From Streptomyces roseirectus (GTDB taxonomy: Bacteria > Actinomycetota > Actinomycetes > Streptomycetales > Streptomycetaceae), in contig NZ_CP060828.1 in the NCBI RefSeq assembly GCF_014489635.1, forward strand, positions 2,828,001-2,892,000: a stretch of 64,000 nucleotides of DNA. The letters are read 5' to 3'. The position numbers and the translations under genes were made by a program. How positions within the stretch are numbered: the stretch's first letter is position 1; the number at the start of each line of letters is the position of its first letter. The notes under the pieces are model-generated. The model had not been told where the DNA came from. It ran no database searches and was given only the letters and a program-made list of their open reading frames with translations. Positions 38,246 through 47,564 of the stretch are shown one piece after another.

Positions 38246-38914
38246 TCAGCCGGTGAACGCGATCCTGCGCAGCACGTCCACCGCCTGGCGGTCCATGAGC
38301 ACCGCCGCCCCGCAGCCGTCCGGCAGGTTGCCCTTCTCCACCGAGCGGATCAGGCGGGACGCCGCGTGCCGGTGGCGCAGGAACGCGTACTTCGACACAC
38401 CCCTCCCCCGCTCGCGCTGGCCCTGGAGCGCCGTGTCCGGGGTGACGTCCAGCAGCAGCAGGTGGAGCGTGCCGCCCCGGCGGCGGGCCGCGCGGGCGAG
38501 CCAGGAGCGGACCCAGGACTGGGTGCCGCAGTCGTGGACGACGACGCCCTCGCCGGAGCGCAGCGCCCGCCACAGGCCCGCGTAGTGGGCGACGCGGACG
38601 AGGGGGCGGTAGACGGCGTACGGGAGGTACGCCGGCGTCCGCTCGTCCCAGCGGTCGCGGGTGTCCTGGGAGTCGACGCGGGTGCCGTGGACGGCGCGGC
38701 GCATCAGCGTGGACTTGCCGCTGCCGGGCAGGCCCGTGACGACGACGAGGTCGCGGGGGCCGAAGAGGAGGGCGTGGGGGCTGTGGCCCGCGCGGTCGCG
38801 CAGGTCGCGGACGACCGGTGCGGGGCGGTCGGCGCACGACTCCCTGGCCGGGGCGCCGGGCTGTGCGGGCAGGGTGAGCGCCGAGGTCGTCGCGTACGCC
38901 GTGGTCCTGTTCAC
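38246..38914 (-). CDS. P-loop ATPase/kinase of the AAA_33 type
   Basis: The 222-residue protein has a Walker A motif VVVTGLPGSGKSTLMRRA near residue 60, a substrate-side region VDSQDTRDRW, a VVHDCGTQSWVRSWLA strand and LHLLLLDVTPDTALQGQRERGRGVS, the lid and Arg pattern seen in small-molecule kinases such as shikimate/gluconate kinase relatives. The phosphate acceptor is unknown. The GTG at 38914 has GGGGAGG about ten bases upstream. It is divergent from the riboswitch-controlled gcvT operon with about 190 bases before the aptamer. Confidence 0.82.
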   Translation of the reverse strand: MNRTTAYATTSALTLPAQPGAPARESCADRPAPVVRDLRDRAGHSPHALLFGPRDLVVVTGLPGSGKSTLMRRAVHGTRVDSQDTRDRWDERTPAYLPYAVYRPLVRVAHYAGLWRALRSGEGVVVHDCGTQSWVRSWLARAARRRGGTLHLLLLDVTPDTALQGQRERGRGVSKYAFLRHRHAASRLIRSVEKGNLPDGCGAAVLMDRQAVDVLRRIAFTG

Positions 38915-39103
38915 CGTGATCGTCCTCCCCTTGGGGCCACACCTTTCAGGTACGGGTCTCCCCATAGACAGTAAAGAGAAGGTAATGGAATCTGTCTCCC
39001 GATTTCATGCGCGTACGGGTACAGGCCGGTTACAGATGCGGCCTGCCGCGGGGTGGGGTTCACGTGCGATGATGGCCGCGCCAACTGCATACCGGCCGTT
39101 TGA

Positions 39104-39332
39104 ATCCGCGCGGGAGAGTCCTCAGCAGCCGTTTCGCTGGGGCGCCGAAGGAGCAAGTCCCTCCCTTGAATCTCTCAGGCACCGTTACCGCGCGGGCGAG
39201 GCACATCTGAAAAGCGGGCCGCCTGCGGTGGCCCCACCCAAGGTGCAAGCCGTGTTCCCCGTCCGGGTCATGGCGAACCTCTCAGGTTCCGATGACAGAT
39301 GGGGAGGATCTTCCCGTTCCGTACGGGGAGCC
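39104..39332 (+). ncRNA. tandem glycine riboswitch upstream of gcvT
   Basis: Two aptamers lie in series. Aptamer 1 (about 39104-39195) shows GGGAGAGTCC, GGGCGCCGAAGGAGCAAG, CTCTCAGGCACC and closing CCGCGCGG arms. Aptamer 2 (about 39203-39302) shows closing arms CATCTG and CAGATG, CACCCAAGGTGCAAGC and ACCTCTCAGGTTCC. Glycine binding to such tandem RNAs usually turns on glycine-cleavage genes. A seven-base-pair hairpin at 39311-39317/39323-39329 follows and may belong to the expression platform; the gcvT ribosome-binding site GGGAG is at 39354-39358. No T-run terminator is visible, so control may be at translation. Confidence 0.9.
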
Positions 39333-39369
39333 CTTTCCTCGCCCGTCACTCCTGGGAGACGACCGTCCG

Positions 39370-40488
39370 ATGACCAGCAGTTCCCCGCGCCGTACGGCGC
39401 TCGACGCCCTGCACCGCTCACTCGGCGCGACGATGACCGACTTCGCCGGCTGGGACATGCCGCTGCGCTACGGCTCCGAGCGGGACGAGCACACCGCGGT
39501 CCGCACGAAGGCCGGCCTGTTCGACCTCTCGCACATGGGTGAGATCACCGTCACCGGCCCGCAGGCCGCCGCGCTGCTGAATCACGCGCTGGTCGGCGAC
39601 CTCGCGGCCGTCGGCGTGGGCCGGGCCCGCTACACGATGATCTGCCGGGCCGACGGCGGCATCCTGGACGACCTGATCGTCTACCGGCTCGCCGAGACCG
39701 AGTTCATGGTCGTCGCCAACGCCTCGAACGCGCAGGTCGTGCTGGACGCGCTGACCGAGCGGGCCGCCGGGTTCGACGCCCTCGTGCGCGACGACCGGGA
39801 CGCGTACGCGCTGATCGCCGTCCAGGGGCCGGAGGCGGCCGGGATCGTCGGCGCGCTGACGGACGCCGACCTCAAGGGGCTCAAGTACTACGCCGGGCTG
39901 CCGGGGACCGTCGCCGGGGTGCGGGCGCTGATCGCGCGCACCGGGTACACGGGCGAGGACGGGTTCGAGCTGTTCGTGGCGCCGTCGGACGCCGTGGCGC
40001 TGTGGGAGGCGCTGTCCGCCGAGGGCGCGGACGCGGGCCTCGTGCCCTGCGGGCTCTCCTGCCGGGACACGCTGCGTCTGGAGGCGGGCATGCCGCTGTA
40101 CGGGCACGAGCTGTCGACGGACCTGACGCCCTTCGACGCCGGGCTCGGGCGGGTCGTGAAGTTCGCCAAGGAGGGCGACTTCGTGGGGCGCGCGGCGCTG
40201 GCCGAGGCCGCCGAGCTGGCCGCACAGCAGCCGCCGCGGGTGCTGGTCGGGCTGGTCGCCGAGGGGCGGCGGGTGCCGCGCGCCGGGTACGCGGTCGTCG
40301 CGGACGGCGCGGTGATCGGCGAGGTGACGTCCGGGGCGCCCTCCCCCACGCTGGGCAAGCCGATCGCGATGGCGTACGTCGACGCGGCGCACTCCGCGCC
40401 GGGGACGGCCGGGGTCGGGGTGGACATCCGGGGCAGCCACGAGCCGTACGAGGTCGTGGCTCTGCCGTTCTACCAGCGCCAGAAGTGA
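39370..40488 (+). CDS. gcvT: glycine cleavage system T protein (aminomethyltransferase)
   Basis: GcvT moves the aminomethylene group from the H-protein lipoyl arm to tetrahydrofolate, releasing ammonia. The 372-residue protein has the folate-binding signature: LSHMGEITVTGPQA and the catalytic Asp region with RYTMICRADGGILDDLIVYRL (near residues 84-104). It also has TGYTGEDGFEL, and the C-terminal barrel ends with SHEPYEVVALPFYQR. The ATG at 39370 has GGGAG 12 bases upstream; an earlier in-frame ATG lies inside the second riboswitch aptamer. It heads gcvT-gcvH-glyA; gcvP is not in the window. Confidence 0.96.
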   Translation: MTSSSPRRTALDALHRSLGATMTDFAGWDMPLRYGSERDEHTAVRTKAGLFDLSHMGEITVTGPQAAALLNHALVGDLAAVGVGRARYTMICRADGGILDDLIVYRLAETEFMVVANASNAQVVLDALTERAAGFDALVRDDRDAYALIAVQGPEAAGIVGALTDADLKGLKYYAGLPGTVAGVRALIARTGYTGEDGFELFVAPSDAVALWEALSAEGADAGLVPCGLSCRDTLRLEAGMPLYGHELSTDLTPFDAGLGRVVKFAKEGDFVGRAALAEAAELAAQQPPRVLVGLVAEGRRVPRAGYAVVADGAVIGEVTSGAPSPTLGKPIAMAYVDAAHSAPGTAGVGVDIRGSHEPYEVVALPFYQRQK

Positions 40489-40544
40489 CCCTTCCGTAGC
40501 TCTCTATTCATCAGCACTCCCCCGCGTACAGGAGAATTCAGGCC

Positions 40545-40922
40545 ATGAGCAACCCCCAGAACCTGCGCTACAGCAAGGAACACGAGTGGATCTCGGCCGC
40601 CGAGGACGGCGTCTCGACGGTCGGGATCACCGAGCACGCGGCGAACGCCCTCGGCGACGTCGTCTTCGTCCAGCTTCCGGCGGTCGGTGACGCCGTGACC
40701 GCGGGCGAGTCCTGCGGCGAGCTGGAGTCGACGAAGTCGGTGAGCGAGCTGTACGCGCCGGTCTCCGGTGAGATCACCGCCGTCAACCCGGACGTCGTCG
40801 AGGACCCGTCGCTGGTCAACTCCGAGCCGTTCGAGGGCGGTTGGCTGTTCAAGGTGCGGGTCGCCGGTGAGCCGGGCGAGCTGCTGTCCGCCGATGAGTA
40901 CACCGCTTACACCGCCGGCTGA
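40545..40922 (+). CDS. gcvH: glycine cleavage system H protein
   Basis: GcvH is the lipoylated shuttle of the glycine cleavage complex. The 125-residue protein has [37 protein letters not shown] and the lipoyl-attachment lysine in [17 protein letters not shown] (near residue 64), all at the family's standard spacing. It lies 56 bases after gcvT, with an AGGAG ribosome-binding site in ACAGGAGAATTCAGGCC before the ATG, and 12 bases before glyA. Confidence 0.97.
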   Translation: MSNPQNLRYSKEHEWISAAEDGVSTVGITEHAANALGDVVFVQLPAVGDAVTAGESCGELESTKSVSELYAPVSGEITAVNPDVVEDPSLVNSEPFEGGWLFKVRVAGEPGELLSADEYTAYTAG

Positions 40923-40934
40923 GGAGTCGTCCCC

Positions 40935-42200
40935 ATGTCTGTCCTGAACACGTCCCTGCACGAGCTGGACCCCGAGGTCGCCGCCGCCGTCGACGCGGAG
41001 CTGAACCGGCAGCAGTCGACGCTGGAGATGATCGCGTCGGAGAACTTCGCTCCGCTCGCGGTCATGGAGGCGCAGGGGTCCGTTCTCACGAACAAGTACG
41101 CCGAGGGGTATCCGGGGCGCCGGTACTACGGCGGGTGTGAGCACGTCGACGTCGCCGAGCAGATCGCCATCGACCGGGTCAAGGAGCTGTTCGGCGCGGA
41201 GTACGCGAACGTCCAGCCGCACTCGGGGGCGTCCGCGAACCAGGCCGCGCTGTTCGCGCTGGCGCAGCCCGGGGACACGATCCTGGGGCTCGACCTCGCG
41301 CACGGGGGGCACCTCACGCACGGGATGCGGCTGAACTTCTCCGGCAAACAGTTCAATGTCGTCGCCTACCACGTGTCCCCCGAGACCGGTCTGGTGGACA
41401 TGGCCGAGCTGGAGCGGCTGGCCATCGAGCACCGGCCGAAGGTGATCATCGCCGGGTGGTCCGCGTACCCGCGTGAGCTGGACTTCGCGGCGTTCCGGCG
41501 GATCGCCGACGAGGTCGGGGCGTACCTGTGGGTCGACATGGCGCACTTCGCCGGGCTCGTCGCGGCGGGGCTGCACGCGAACCCCGTGCCGTACGCGGAC
41601 GTCGTCACGTCCACGACGCACAAGACGCTCGGCGGGCCCCGGGGCGGGATCATCCTCGCGAAGCAGGCGTTCGCGAAGAAGCTCAACTCCTCCGTCTTCC
41701 CCGGGTTCCAGGGGGGTCCGCTGGAGCACGTCATCGCCGCGAAGGCCGTGTCCTTCAAGGTGGCCGCGTCCGAGGAGTTCCGCGAGCGGCAGCGCCGGAC
41801 GCTGGAGGGCGCCCGCATCCTCGCCGAGCGCCTGACCGCTCCGGACGCCCGTGAGGCGGGCGTCAACGTCCTCTCCGGCGGGACGGACGTCCACCTCATC
41901 CTCGTCGACCTCCGCGAGTCCGCGCTCGACGGGCAGCAGGCCGAGGACCGGCTCCACGAGGTCGGCATCACCGTCAACCGCAACGCCGTCCCCGACGACC
42001 CGCGTCCCCCGATGGTCACCTCCGGCCTCCGCATCGGCACTCCCGCGCTCGCCACGCGCGGCTTCGACGCGTCGGACTTCGCCGAGGTCGCCGACGTCAT
42101 CGCTGAGGCCCTGAAGCCGTCCTACGACGCGGAGTCCCTGCGCATCCGCGTCAAGGCCCTGGCCGACCGGCATCCGCTGTACCCCGGCCTGAACAAGTAG
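40935..42200 (+). CDS. glyA: serine hydroxymethyltransferase
   Basis: GlyA interconverts serine and glycine with tetrahydrofolate. The 421-residue PLP enzyme shows [33 protein letters not shown], the Asp-containing [13 protein letters not shown] and the cofactor Lys in [15 protein letters not shown] (near residue 230). The ATG follows gcvH by 12 bases and is preceded by GAGGAG, so it is co-transcribed. Together with GcvT/H it recycles the methylene-tetrahydrofolate made from glycine into serine, which sdaA downstream can break down. Confidence 0.97.
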   Translation: MSVLNTSLHELDPEVAAAVDAELNRQQSTLEMIASENFAPLAVMEAQGSVLTNKYAEGYPGRRYYGGCEHVDVAEQIAIDRVKELFGAEYANVQPHSGASANQAALFALAQPGDTILGLDLAHGGHLTHGMRLNFSGKQFNVVAYHVSPETGLVDMAELERLAIEHRPKVIIAGWSAYPRELDFAAFRRIADEVGAYLWVDMAHFAGLVAAGLHANPVPYADVVTSTTHKTLGGPRGGIILAKQAFAKKLNSSVFPGFQGGPLEHVIAAKAVSFKVAASEEFRERQRRTLEGARILAERLTAPDAREAGVNVLSGGTDVHLILVDLRESALDGQQAEDRLHEVGITVNRNAVPDDPRPPMVTSGLRIGTPALATRGFDASDFAEVADVIAEALKPSYDAESLRIRVKALADRHPLYPGLNK

Positions 42201-42352
42201 AACGGCTCACCGGGGCGTTCGGGGTCTGCCGGGCGGGGTGGGGCTGGGCTTGGCGCGGCCCCACGGTCCGGCGTTGCGCCGGACCGCGTTCGGCGGCGGA
42301 GCCGGGCGGGCGGGGTTACGGTTCGGCGGTGAGCCGGGCTGCGGGGCCGTCG
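42201..42352. other. GC-rich spacer after glyA
   Basis: The 152 bases include GGTCCGGCGTTGCGCCGGACC (around 42266-42286), a nearly perfect inverted repeat about 70 bases past the glyA stop that could end the gcvT-gcvH-glyA transcript. No gene is seen. Confidence 0.5.
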
Positions 42353-42802
42353 GTTCGGTTCCCGGCCGGGCCGGGCAGGCGCTTCGGCGCTGCGCCCCGG
42401 GCGGGCGGAACTGCGGCCCGGCTCCCGACCTCACTGGGCACGCGGCTCCGCGTTCCGCCAGGCTACGGGGTCGGCCCGGTTCCCGGCCGGGCCGGGCAGG
42501 CGCTTCGGCGCTGCGCCGGGCGGCAGGGCGTCGGCTTGGTTCCGGGGCGGCGGCTCGGGGCTGGGCGACGGGTTCGGCTCGGTTCCCAGCAGGGCCGAGC
42601 AGACGCTTCGGCGCTGCGCCCCGGGCGGGCGGAACTGCGGCCCGGCTCCCGACCTCACTGGGCACACGGCTCCGCGTTCCGCCAGGCTACGGGGCCGGCC
42701 CGGTTCCCGGCCGGGCCGGGCAGGCGCTTCGGCGCTGTGCCCCGGGCGGCAGGGCGTCGGCTTGGTTCCGGGGCGGCGGCTCGGGGCTGGGCGACGGGTT
42801 CG
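42353..42802 (+). repeat. 224-226 bp tandem duplication with UUCG hairpins
   Basis: Copy 1 (about 42353-42576) and copy 2 (about 42577-42802) match closely at a constant 224-base offset, with one two-base insertion in copy 2. Each copy contains two hairpin cores GCGC-TTCG-GCGC (42379, 42500, 42603 in shorter form, 42724), giving a 121/103/121 base spacing. The segment GGCGGAACTGCGGCCCGGC is identical in both copies. No open frame here has convincing codon use. Confidence 0.85.
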
Positions 42803-43401
42803 GTTACAGGGTGGCTGTTCCGCGAGCCGGGCCGGCGGCACCCGGCCGGACGGCCCGGACCCGGTTGTCGCCTTGCCGGCCCGGCCCGGAGCGGATCTTG
42901 TCCTCCGGCCCGGGGCTCGGCGCCGTCGGCCGTTCCCCGGCACCGGTGCCGGCCCCGGCAAGCGGTCCTCTTGCTCGGGGGCGCGGTTCCGTGGTCCGGT
43001 CTGTGGGCTGGGTGGCGGTCCGGCCGGCCGGGGCTTGCGCTCGGGGCGGTGGGGCGTTCCGGGTCGGTTCCGGGCCGGGGGTGGGGGTCTGTCCGCGCGG
43101 GCTCTTGGGCTGGGGCGGGGCTTCGTCCAGTTCGGTCCGGCGTCGGCGTCGGCCGGTCGTGCCTGGGCGGCGTGGGGAGCCGGCTTCTCGGGGCCGGGTG
43201 AGGGGTGGGGGCTGTGGGGCTTTTATGCTGGGTGCGGGGTGGTTTCGTATCTTCCGTCCTGGTCCGGGGGCTGGTTCGCCGGCCAGTTGCTCGGATCGCT
43301 TCATGTCCGTACCCGGTGCCGCTCGCGTGCCGGGTTGAGCAGGTTGTTTCCCGGTGGGGCGCTCGATGGCGCGTGCCTCGCCCTTTCTGGTTGGAGTTCC
43401 C
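42803..43401. other. non-coding GC-rich region before sdaA
   Basis: About 600 bases hold no supported gene. The DNA is rich in GGCCGGG-type words, decaying from the tandem duplication, and becomes G/T-rich near 43200-43260. The sdaA promoter should be in the last 200 bases, but no clear hexamers or riboswitch are seen. Confidence 0.5.
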
Positions 43402-44769
43402 GTGGCCATCTCTGTGTTCGACCTCTTCTCGGTCGGCATCGGACCTTCGAGTTCCCACACGGTGGGCCCGATGCGGGCGGCGCGGATGTTCGCGCGGCGG
43501 CTGCGGAGCGAGGGACTGCTGGACTCGGTGACGGCGGTGCGGACGGAGCTGTACGGGTCGCTGGGGGCGACCGGTCACGGGCACGGGACGCCGAAGGCCG
43601 TCCTGCTGGGCCTGGAGGGCAACTCGCCGCGGACGGTGGACGTCGAGGGCGCGGACGACCGGGTCGAGGCGATCAAGTCGTCCGGTTCGCTGCGGCTGCT
43701 GGGCGAGCGGGAGATCGCGTTCTCGTTCGACGACGACCTGATCCTGCACCGGCGCAAGGCGCTTCCGTACCACGCGAACGGCATGACGATCTGGGCGTAC
43801 GACGCCGGGGGCGCCGAGGTGCTGTGCCGGACGTACTACTCGGTGGGCGGCGGTTTCGTCGTCGACGAGGAGGCGGTCGGCGCGGACCGCATCAAGCTGG
43901 ACGACACGGCCCTCAAGTACCCCTTCCGCACCGGTGACGAACTCCTGCGCCTCACCAAGGAGACGGGGCTGTCGATCTCCGCGCTGATGCTGGAGAACGA
44001 GCGCGCCTGGCGCACGGAGGACGAGATCCGCGCCGGGCTCCTGGACATCTGGCACGTCATGCGGGCGTGCGTGTCGCGGGGCATGTCCCGTGAGGGAATC
44101 CTCCCCGGGGGCCTGCGAGTTCGCCGACGTGCTGCCGTGACGGCCCGTCAACTCCGGGCGGAGGGCGATCCGTTGGCCCGCTCGATGGAGTGGATCACGC
44201 TGTACGCGATGGCGGTGAACGAGGAGAACGCGGCGGGCGGGCGCGTGGTGACGGCCCCCACGAACGGCGCCGCCGGCATCATCCCGGCCGTCCTGCACTA
44301 CTACATCAACTTCGTGCCCGGCGCCGACGAGGACGGCGTCGTCCGCTTCCTGCTCGCCGCCGGCGCCATCGGGATGCTGTTCAAGGAGAACGCGTCCATC
44401 TCCGGCGCCGAGGTCGGCTGCCAGGGCGAGGTCGGCTCCGCCTGTTCCATGGCCGCCGGCGCCCTCGCCGAAGTCCTAGGCGGCTCCCCTGAGCAGGTCG
44501 AGAACGCCGCCGAGATCGGCATGGAACACAACCTCGGCCTCACCTGCGACCCCGTCGGCGGGCTCGTCCAGATCCCCTGCATCGAACGCAACGGCATGGC
44601 CGCCGTCAAGGCCGTCACCGCCGCCCGCATGGCCATGCGCGGCGACGGCTCCCACAAGGTGTCCCTCGACAAGGTCATCAAGACCATGAAGGAGACGGGG
44701 GCCGACATGAGCGTCAAGTACAAGGAGACGGCGCGCGGCGGGCTGGCGGTCAACATCATCGAGTGCTGA
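43402..44769 (+). CDS. sdaA: L-serine ammonia-lyase (iron-sulfur type)
   Basis: SdaA converts L-serine to pyruvate and ammonia. The 455-residue single-chain enzyme begins [22 protein letters not shown] and carries the [4Fe-4S]-ligand cysteines in [15 protein letters not shown] (near residue 340) and [18 protein letters not shown] (near 380), plus [26 protein letters not shown]. The GTG at 43402 has TTGGAG upstream; extending to 43354 would add 16 codons without family similarity. It forms a serine/glycine catabolic group with the riboswitch operon upstream. Confidence 0.96.
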   Translation: MAISVFDLFSVGIGPSSSHTVGPMRAARMFARRLRSEGLLDSVTAVRTELYGSLGATGHGHGTPKAVLLGLEGNSPRTVDVEGADDRVEAIKSSGSLRLLGEREIAFSFDDDLILHRRKALPYHANGMTIWAYDAGGAEVLCRTYYSVGGGFVVDEEAVGADRIKLDDTALKYPFRTGDELLRLTKETGLSISALMLENERAWRTEDEIRAGLLDIWHVMRACVSRGMSREGILPGGLRVRRRAAVTARQLRAEGDPLARSMEWITLYAMAVNEENAAGGRVVTAPTNGAAGIIPAVLHYYINFVPGADEDGVVRFLLAAGAIGMLFKENASISGAEVGCQGEVGSACSMAAGALAEVLGGSPEQVENAAEIGMEHNLGLTCDPVGGLVQIPCIERNGMAAVKAVTAARMAMRGDGSHKVSLDKVIKTMKETGADMSVKYKETARGGLAVNIIEC

Positions 44770-44783
44770 GCCGGCGGCGCGGC

Positions 44784-44814
44784 GAAGCTCCGGTTCGGCA
44801 CCGGCCGGAGCTTC
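44784..44814. terminator. bidirectional terminator between sdaA and upp
   Basis: GAAGCTCCGG (44784-44793) and CCGGAGCTTC (44805-44814) form a perfect ten-base-pair stem with an 11-base loop. It sits 14 bases past the sdaA stop and 24 bases past the convergent upp stop, so it can serve both. It also marks the edge of the accessory cluster. Confidence 0.75.
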
Positions 44815-44838
44815 GTCACACCGTCGTGGGCGGGTTGG

Positions 44839-45540
44839 TCACGGTGTCCGGGGGAGGTCCGTGCCGAAGTAGCGGTCTCCGAAGTCGCCGATGCCCGGCA
44901 GCATGTAGGCGTTCTCGTTGAGCCGTTCCTCGATGGCGGAGGTCACGATGCGTACGCCGGGGTGGCGTTCGCGGACGGCGGTGATGCCTTCGGGGCAGGT
45001 GATGAAGGTGACGAAGACGATGTTCTGTTCCGGCACGCCCAGTTCGAGCAGGGTGCCGATGGCGGCCAGTGCGGTGCCGCCGGTGGCGAGCATGGGGTCG
45101 AGGAGGAGGACCTGGCGGGTGGCGATGTCCTCGGGGAAGGCCGTGTAGTAGAGGCTCGGCAGCTTGGTCGTCCTGTCGCGCTGGATGAGGATCTTGCCGA
45201 TCCTGATGCCGGGGACGACGGCGCGCAGTTCGGCCTCCATGCTCTCCCCGGCGCGCACGATCGGCACGCCGACCAGTTTGTCGGCGAAGCGCAGGCCCCG
45301 GTAGGTGCGGCCGACGGGGGTGGTGACGTCGTGCGGTTCGAACGGCAGGAGGTTCAGGGCCGCCTCGGTCAGCATGCGGATGATCCGGCCGGTGTAGAAG
45401 ACGAAGTCCTCGCGGCGGGCGTCGCGGTCCCGGACGATGGTGTGCAGGGCGCGCAACTGGTCGGTCTGCGGGAGGAGGTGGACCGCTTCGTCGAGACGGT
45501 GCGCGACCGCGGTCCCGGGCTGGGTGGTCAGGGTGGTCAT
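44839..45540 (-). CDS. upp: uracil phosphoribosyltransferase (cluster-associated, MinD-like)
   Basis: The 233-residue enzyme joins uracil and PRPP to UMP. It shows [26 protein letters not shown], the PRPP loop [18 protein letters not shown] (near residue 150) and the uracil-binding tail [21 protein letters not shown]. The ATG at 45540 has GAGGAG upstream. It is about 25 residues longer at the N-terminus than housekeeping Upp proteins. It ends the minus-strand cluster with the NRPS and C-glycosidase-like genes. In the published minimycin cluster the equivalent gene (minD) protects the producer by enlarging the UMP pool, and I infer the same job here. Confidence 0.93.
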   Translation of the reverse strand: MTTLTTQPGTAVAHRLDEAVHLLPQTDQLRALHTIVRDRDARREDFVFYTGRIIRMLTEAALNLLPFEPHDVTTPVGRTYRGLRFADKLVGVPIVRAGESMEAELRAVVPGIRIGKILIQRDRTTKLPSLYYTAFPEDIATRQVLLLDPMLATGGTALAAIGTLLELGVPEQNIVFVTFITCPEGITAVRERHPGVRIVTSAIEERLNENAYMLPGIGDFGDRYFGTDLPRTP

Positions 45541-45599
45541 CGAAGGCTCCTCGATGAGGGCGAGTCGTGAGGGCGGGTCGTGGAAGTGGGCGTGGGGCG

Positions 45600-47564
45600 T
45601 CAGTCGGCCGGGGGCTCGTCGAAGGTGGGGGGAAGTTCCGGCGTGGCGGTGAACTGACCCGCGGCGACGCGGTACACGGACCTGCCGCCCGAACGGAGCC
45701 ACAGTTCGCGCATCACGTAGACGAGCTTGGCGTTGTGCTCCTCGTCCTCCTCGACGGCGCGGGCGATGTGCCAGTCCCACTCGCGGGCCCAGCGCGGGTC
45801 GTCCACGTCGTCCAGGGCGGTCGAGAAGAGGTCGTCGATCGCCGCCAGCTTGGCGGGCGTCACGAAGTGGGCCCGGGAGAACAGCACGCCGAGGGCGCCG
45901 GTCCAGTAGCACGCGACGGCTCGCCCGCGTTCCTCGGCGGGCAGGGCGTCCGCGATGTGCCGCATGGCGTGCAGGGCGGTGAGCAGGTGGAGCAGGATGA
46001 AGTCGCCGGGTTCGGTCAGGTAGAGGACGGTGACGGCGTAGCCGAGCTGGTCCCAGCTGGCCTCGGGGTCCTGCGCGTCGACCCAGGACGGCGTCTCGTA
46101 CATCCGCGGGTGGCCCTCGCCGAGCATGCGGGCGATGCGGTACTGGAGTCCGGAGCGCAGCAGTTCCGGGTGGATGCCGTCGGTCGTGCCGTCGTACAGG
46201 CTCTCGATCGCGGCGCCGGTGCCGGGCCGCTCCTGCCAGTGGCGCGCGATGCGCAGGAGCGAGTCGAGGGGGCTGTCGGTGTTCGGCGCCGTCGAGGGCC
46301 GGGCCCGCTCGGGGTGGCAGTCGACGTAGGCGAAGGCCAGGTAGGCAAGGCCCTCGAGGGTCATCCGGCGGTTGCCCGCGTCCAGGCCCCAGCCCAGGTG
46401 GATGGTCGCATGCTGGAGTGCCCCGGCCCATCCGGCGAGCAGGCGCGGGACGTAGGTCCGCAGCAGGGCCGGCATCCCCAGTTCCTTCTCCCGCCGGTCG
46501 AAGAAGGCGCTGTAGGCGGCGAAGTCGCGGCGCTTGCCGAGGAGTTCGAGCCAGTTGCCCTCGTCGACGACGAGCTGCGGGGCCCGCGCCGGCTCCACCC
46601 GGCAGCCGTACGGCGTCAGGGCGATGTAGTTGTCGTGGAAGGCCACGATCCGCCGGGGGTCCACACCGAGGCCGTCGAGGGCGACGACCGCGTGTTTGAC
46701 GTGGTTGGTGAGGTGGCCGTTGAACTCGATGTGGTAGGTGGTGTCGTCGAGGAGATCGGTGACGGTGCGGTCGTCCGCCGGCAGGACACCGAGGATCTGC
46801 GTCACGGCCTGCGGGAAGGTGTCGGCGATGTGGGTCGGCGCCGCCGTCTCCAGCTGCGCCCGCTCGTGCACGCCGTAGGTGACCGCCACGGAGGCCATGC
46901 CGGCCGCCGCGGCCATCTTCAGGTCGTGGGTGGTGTCGCCGACCATGACGGCGTGCTCCGGCAGGGCGTCGTGCCGGCCGAGGATGAGCAGGCCCGACTC
47001 GGGGTGCGGCTTGGGGTGCGTGACGTCGTCGGCGCCGACCAGCGTGGTGATGTGGTCGCGCAGCCCCGCGGCGGTGAGCAGGGCGTCGGCGCTCGTGTGG
47101 AACTTGCTGGTGGCCACGGTCACCGTGATGCCCTGGCGGCGCAGTTCGGCAAGGCCCTCGGGGACGCCGGGGAAGACCAGGGAGCGGGCGCGGGGCAGGA
47201 CGACGGTGCGGAACGCCTCCTGGTAGCGGGCCACGCCCTCGGTGACCGAGGGGTCCTCCCGCTCCACGCCCAGCAGGTTCGCGAACGCCTGCTGGAGCGG
47301 GAGGCCGATGGTGGCGCGGACGTCCGCGGGGTCGGGGGGCGTGAGGCCCATCGCCTCGAAGGCGGCGGTGAACGCGTCCACGATCGCCCGGGGCGAGTCG
47401 ACGAGGGTGCCGTCGAGGTCGAACATCGCGACGCGGACGGGCGCGGTGCGCTGCCGGTCGGCCGGTGCCGCCGTGGGCGCGGGGGTCATCGTGGTCATCG
47501 TCGGGTTCTCCACCGTCGTCAAGTCGGTTGTCGTCAGGGTCCGTTCGGCCGGGGCGGCGCTCAT
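45600..47564 (-). CDS. indB: HAD phosphatase fused to DUF4243 (questin-oxidase-like) domain, IndB/MinC-like
   Basis: The 654-residue protein has a Thr/Ala-rich lead (1-42), then a HAD phosphatase domain (about 43-255) with the nucleophile in [11 protein letters not shown] (Asp49, Asp51) and motif [16 protein letters not shown]4243 domain (about 270-640) follows, opening [27 protein letters not shown] and containing [16 protein letters not shown]. In indigoidine/minimycin clusters the phosphatase half dephosphorylates a C-nucleoside 5'-phosphate, and the DUF4243 half, related to a fungal Baeyer-Villiger-type oxidase, is a good candidate for ring oxidation. The ATG at 47564 overlaps the upstream stop (ATGA), so translation is coupled. 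Confidence 0.9.
   Translation of the reverse strand: MSAAPAERTLTTTDLTTVENPTMTTMTPAPTAAPADRQRTAPVRVAMFDLDGTLVDSPRAIVDAFTAAFEAMGLTPPDPADVRATIGLPLQQAFANLLGVEREDPSVTEGVARYQEAFRTVVLPRARSLVFPGVPEGLAELRRQGITVTVATSKFHTSADALLTAAGLRDHITTLVGADDVTHPKPHPESGLLILGRHDALPEHAVMVGDTTHDLKMAAAAGMASVAVTYGVHERAQLETAAPTHIADTFPQAVTQILGVLPADDRTVTDLLDDTTYHIEFNGHLTNHVKHAVVALDGLGVDPRRIVAFHDNYIALTPYGCRVEPARAPQLVVDEGNWLELLGKRRDFAAYSAFFDRREKELGMPALLRTYVPRLLAGWAGALQHATIHLGWGLDAGNRRMTLEGLAYLAFAYVDCHPERARPSTAPNTDSPLDSLLRIARHWQERPGTGAAIESLYDGTTDGIHPELLRSGLQYRIARMLGEGHPRMYETPSWVDAQDPEASWDQLGYAVTVLYLTEPGDFILLHLLTALHAMRHIADALPAEERGRAVACYWTGALGVLFSRAHFVTPAKLAAIDDLFSTALDDVDDPRWAREWDWHIARAVEEDEEHNAKLVYVMRELWLRSGGRSVYRVAAGQFTATPELPPTFDEPPAD

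Noticed and set aside
42201..43401. Coding gene(s) between glyA and sdaA
   Set aside because: All open frames there are Pro/Ala/Gly/Arg-rich on both strands and lack a start context or family motif; the tandem duplication explains the sequence.
43200..43401. Second glycine riboswitch before sdaA
   Set aside because: None of the conserved aptamer words (GGAGAG, GCCGAAGGAGCAA, CTCTCAGG) are found there.
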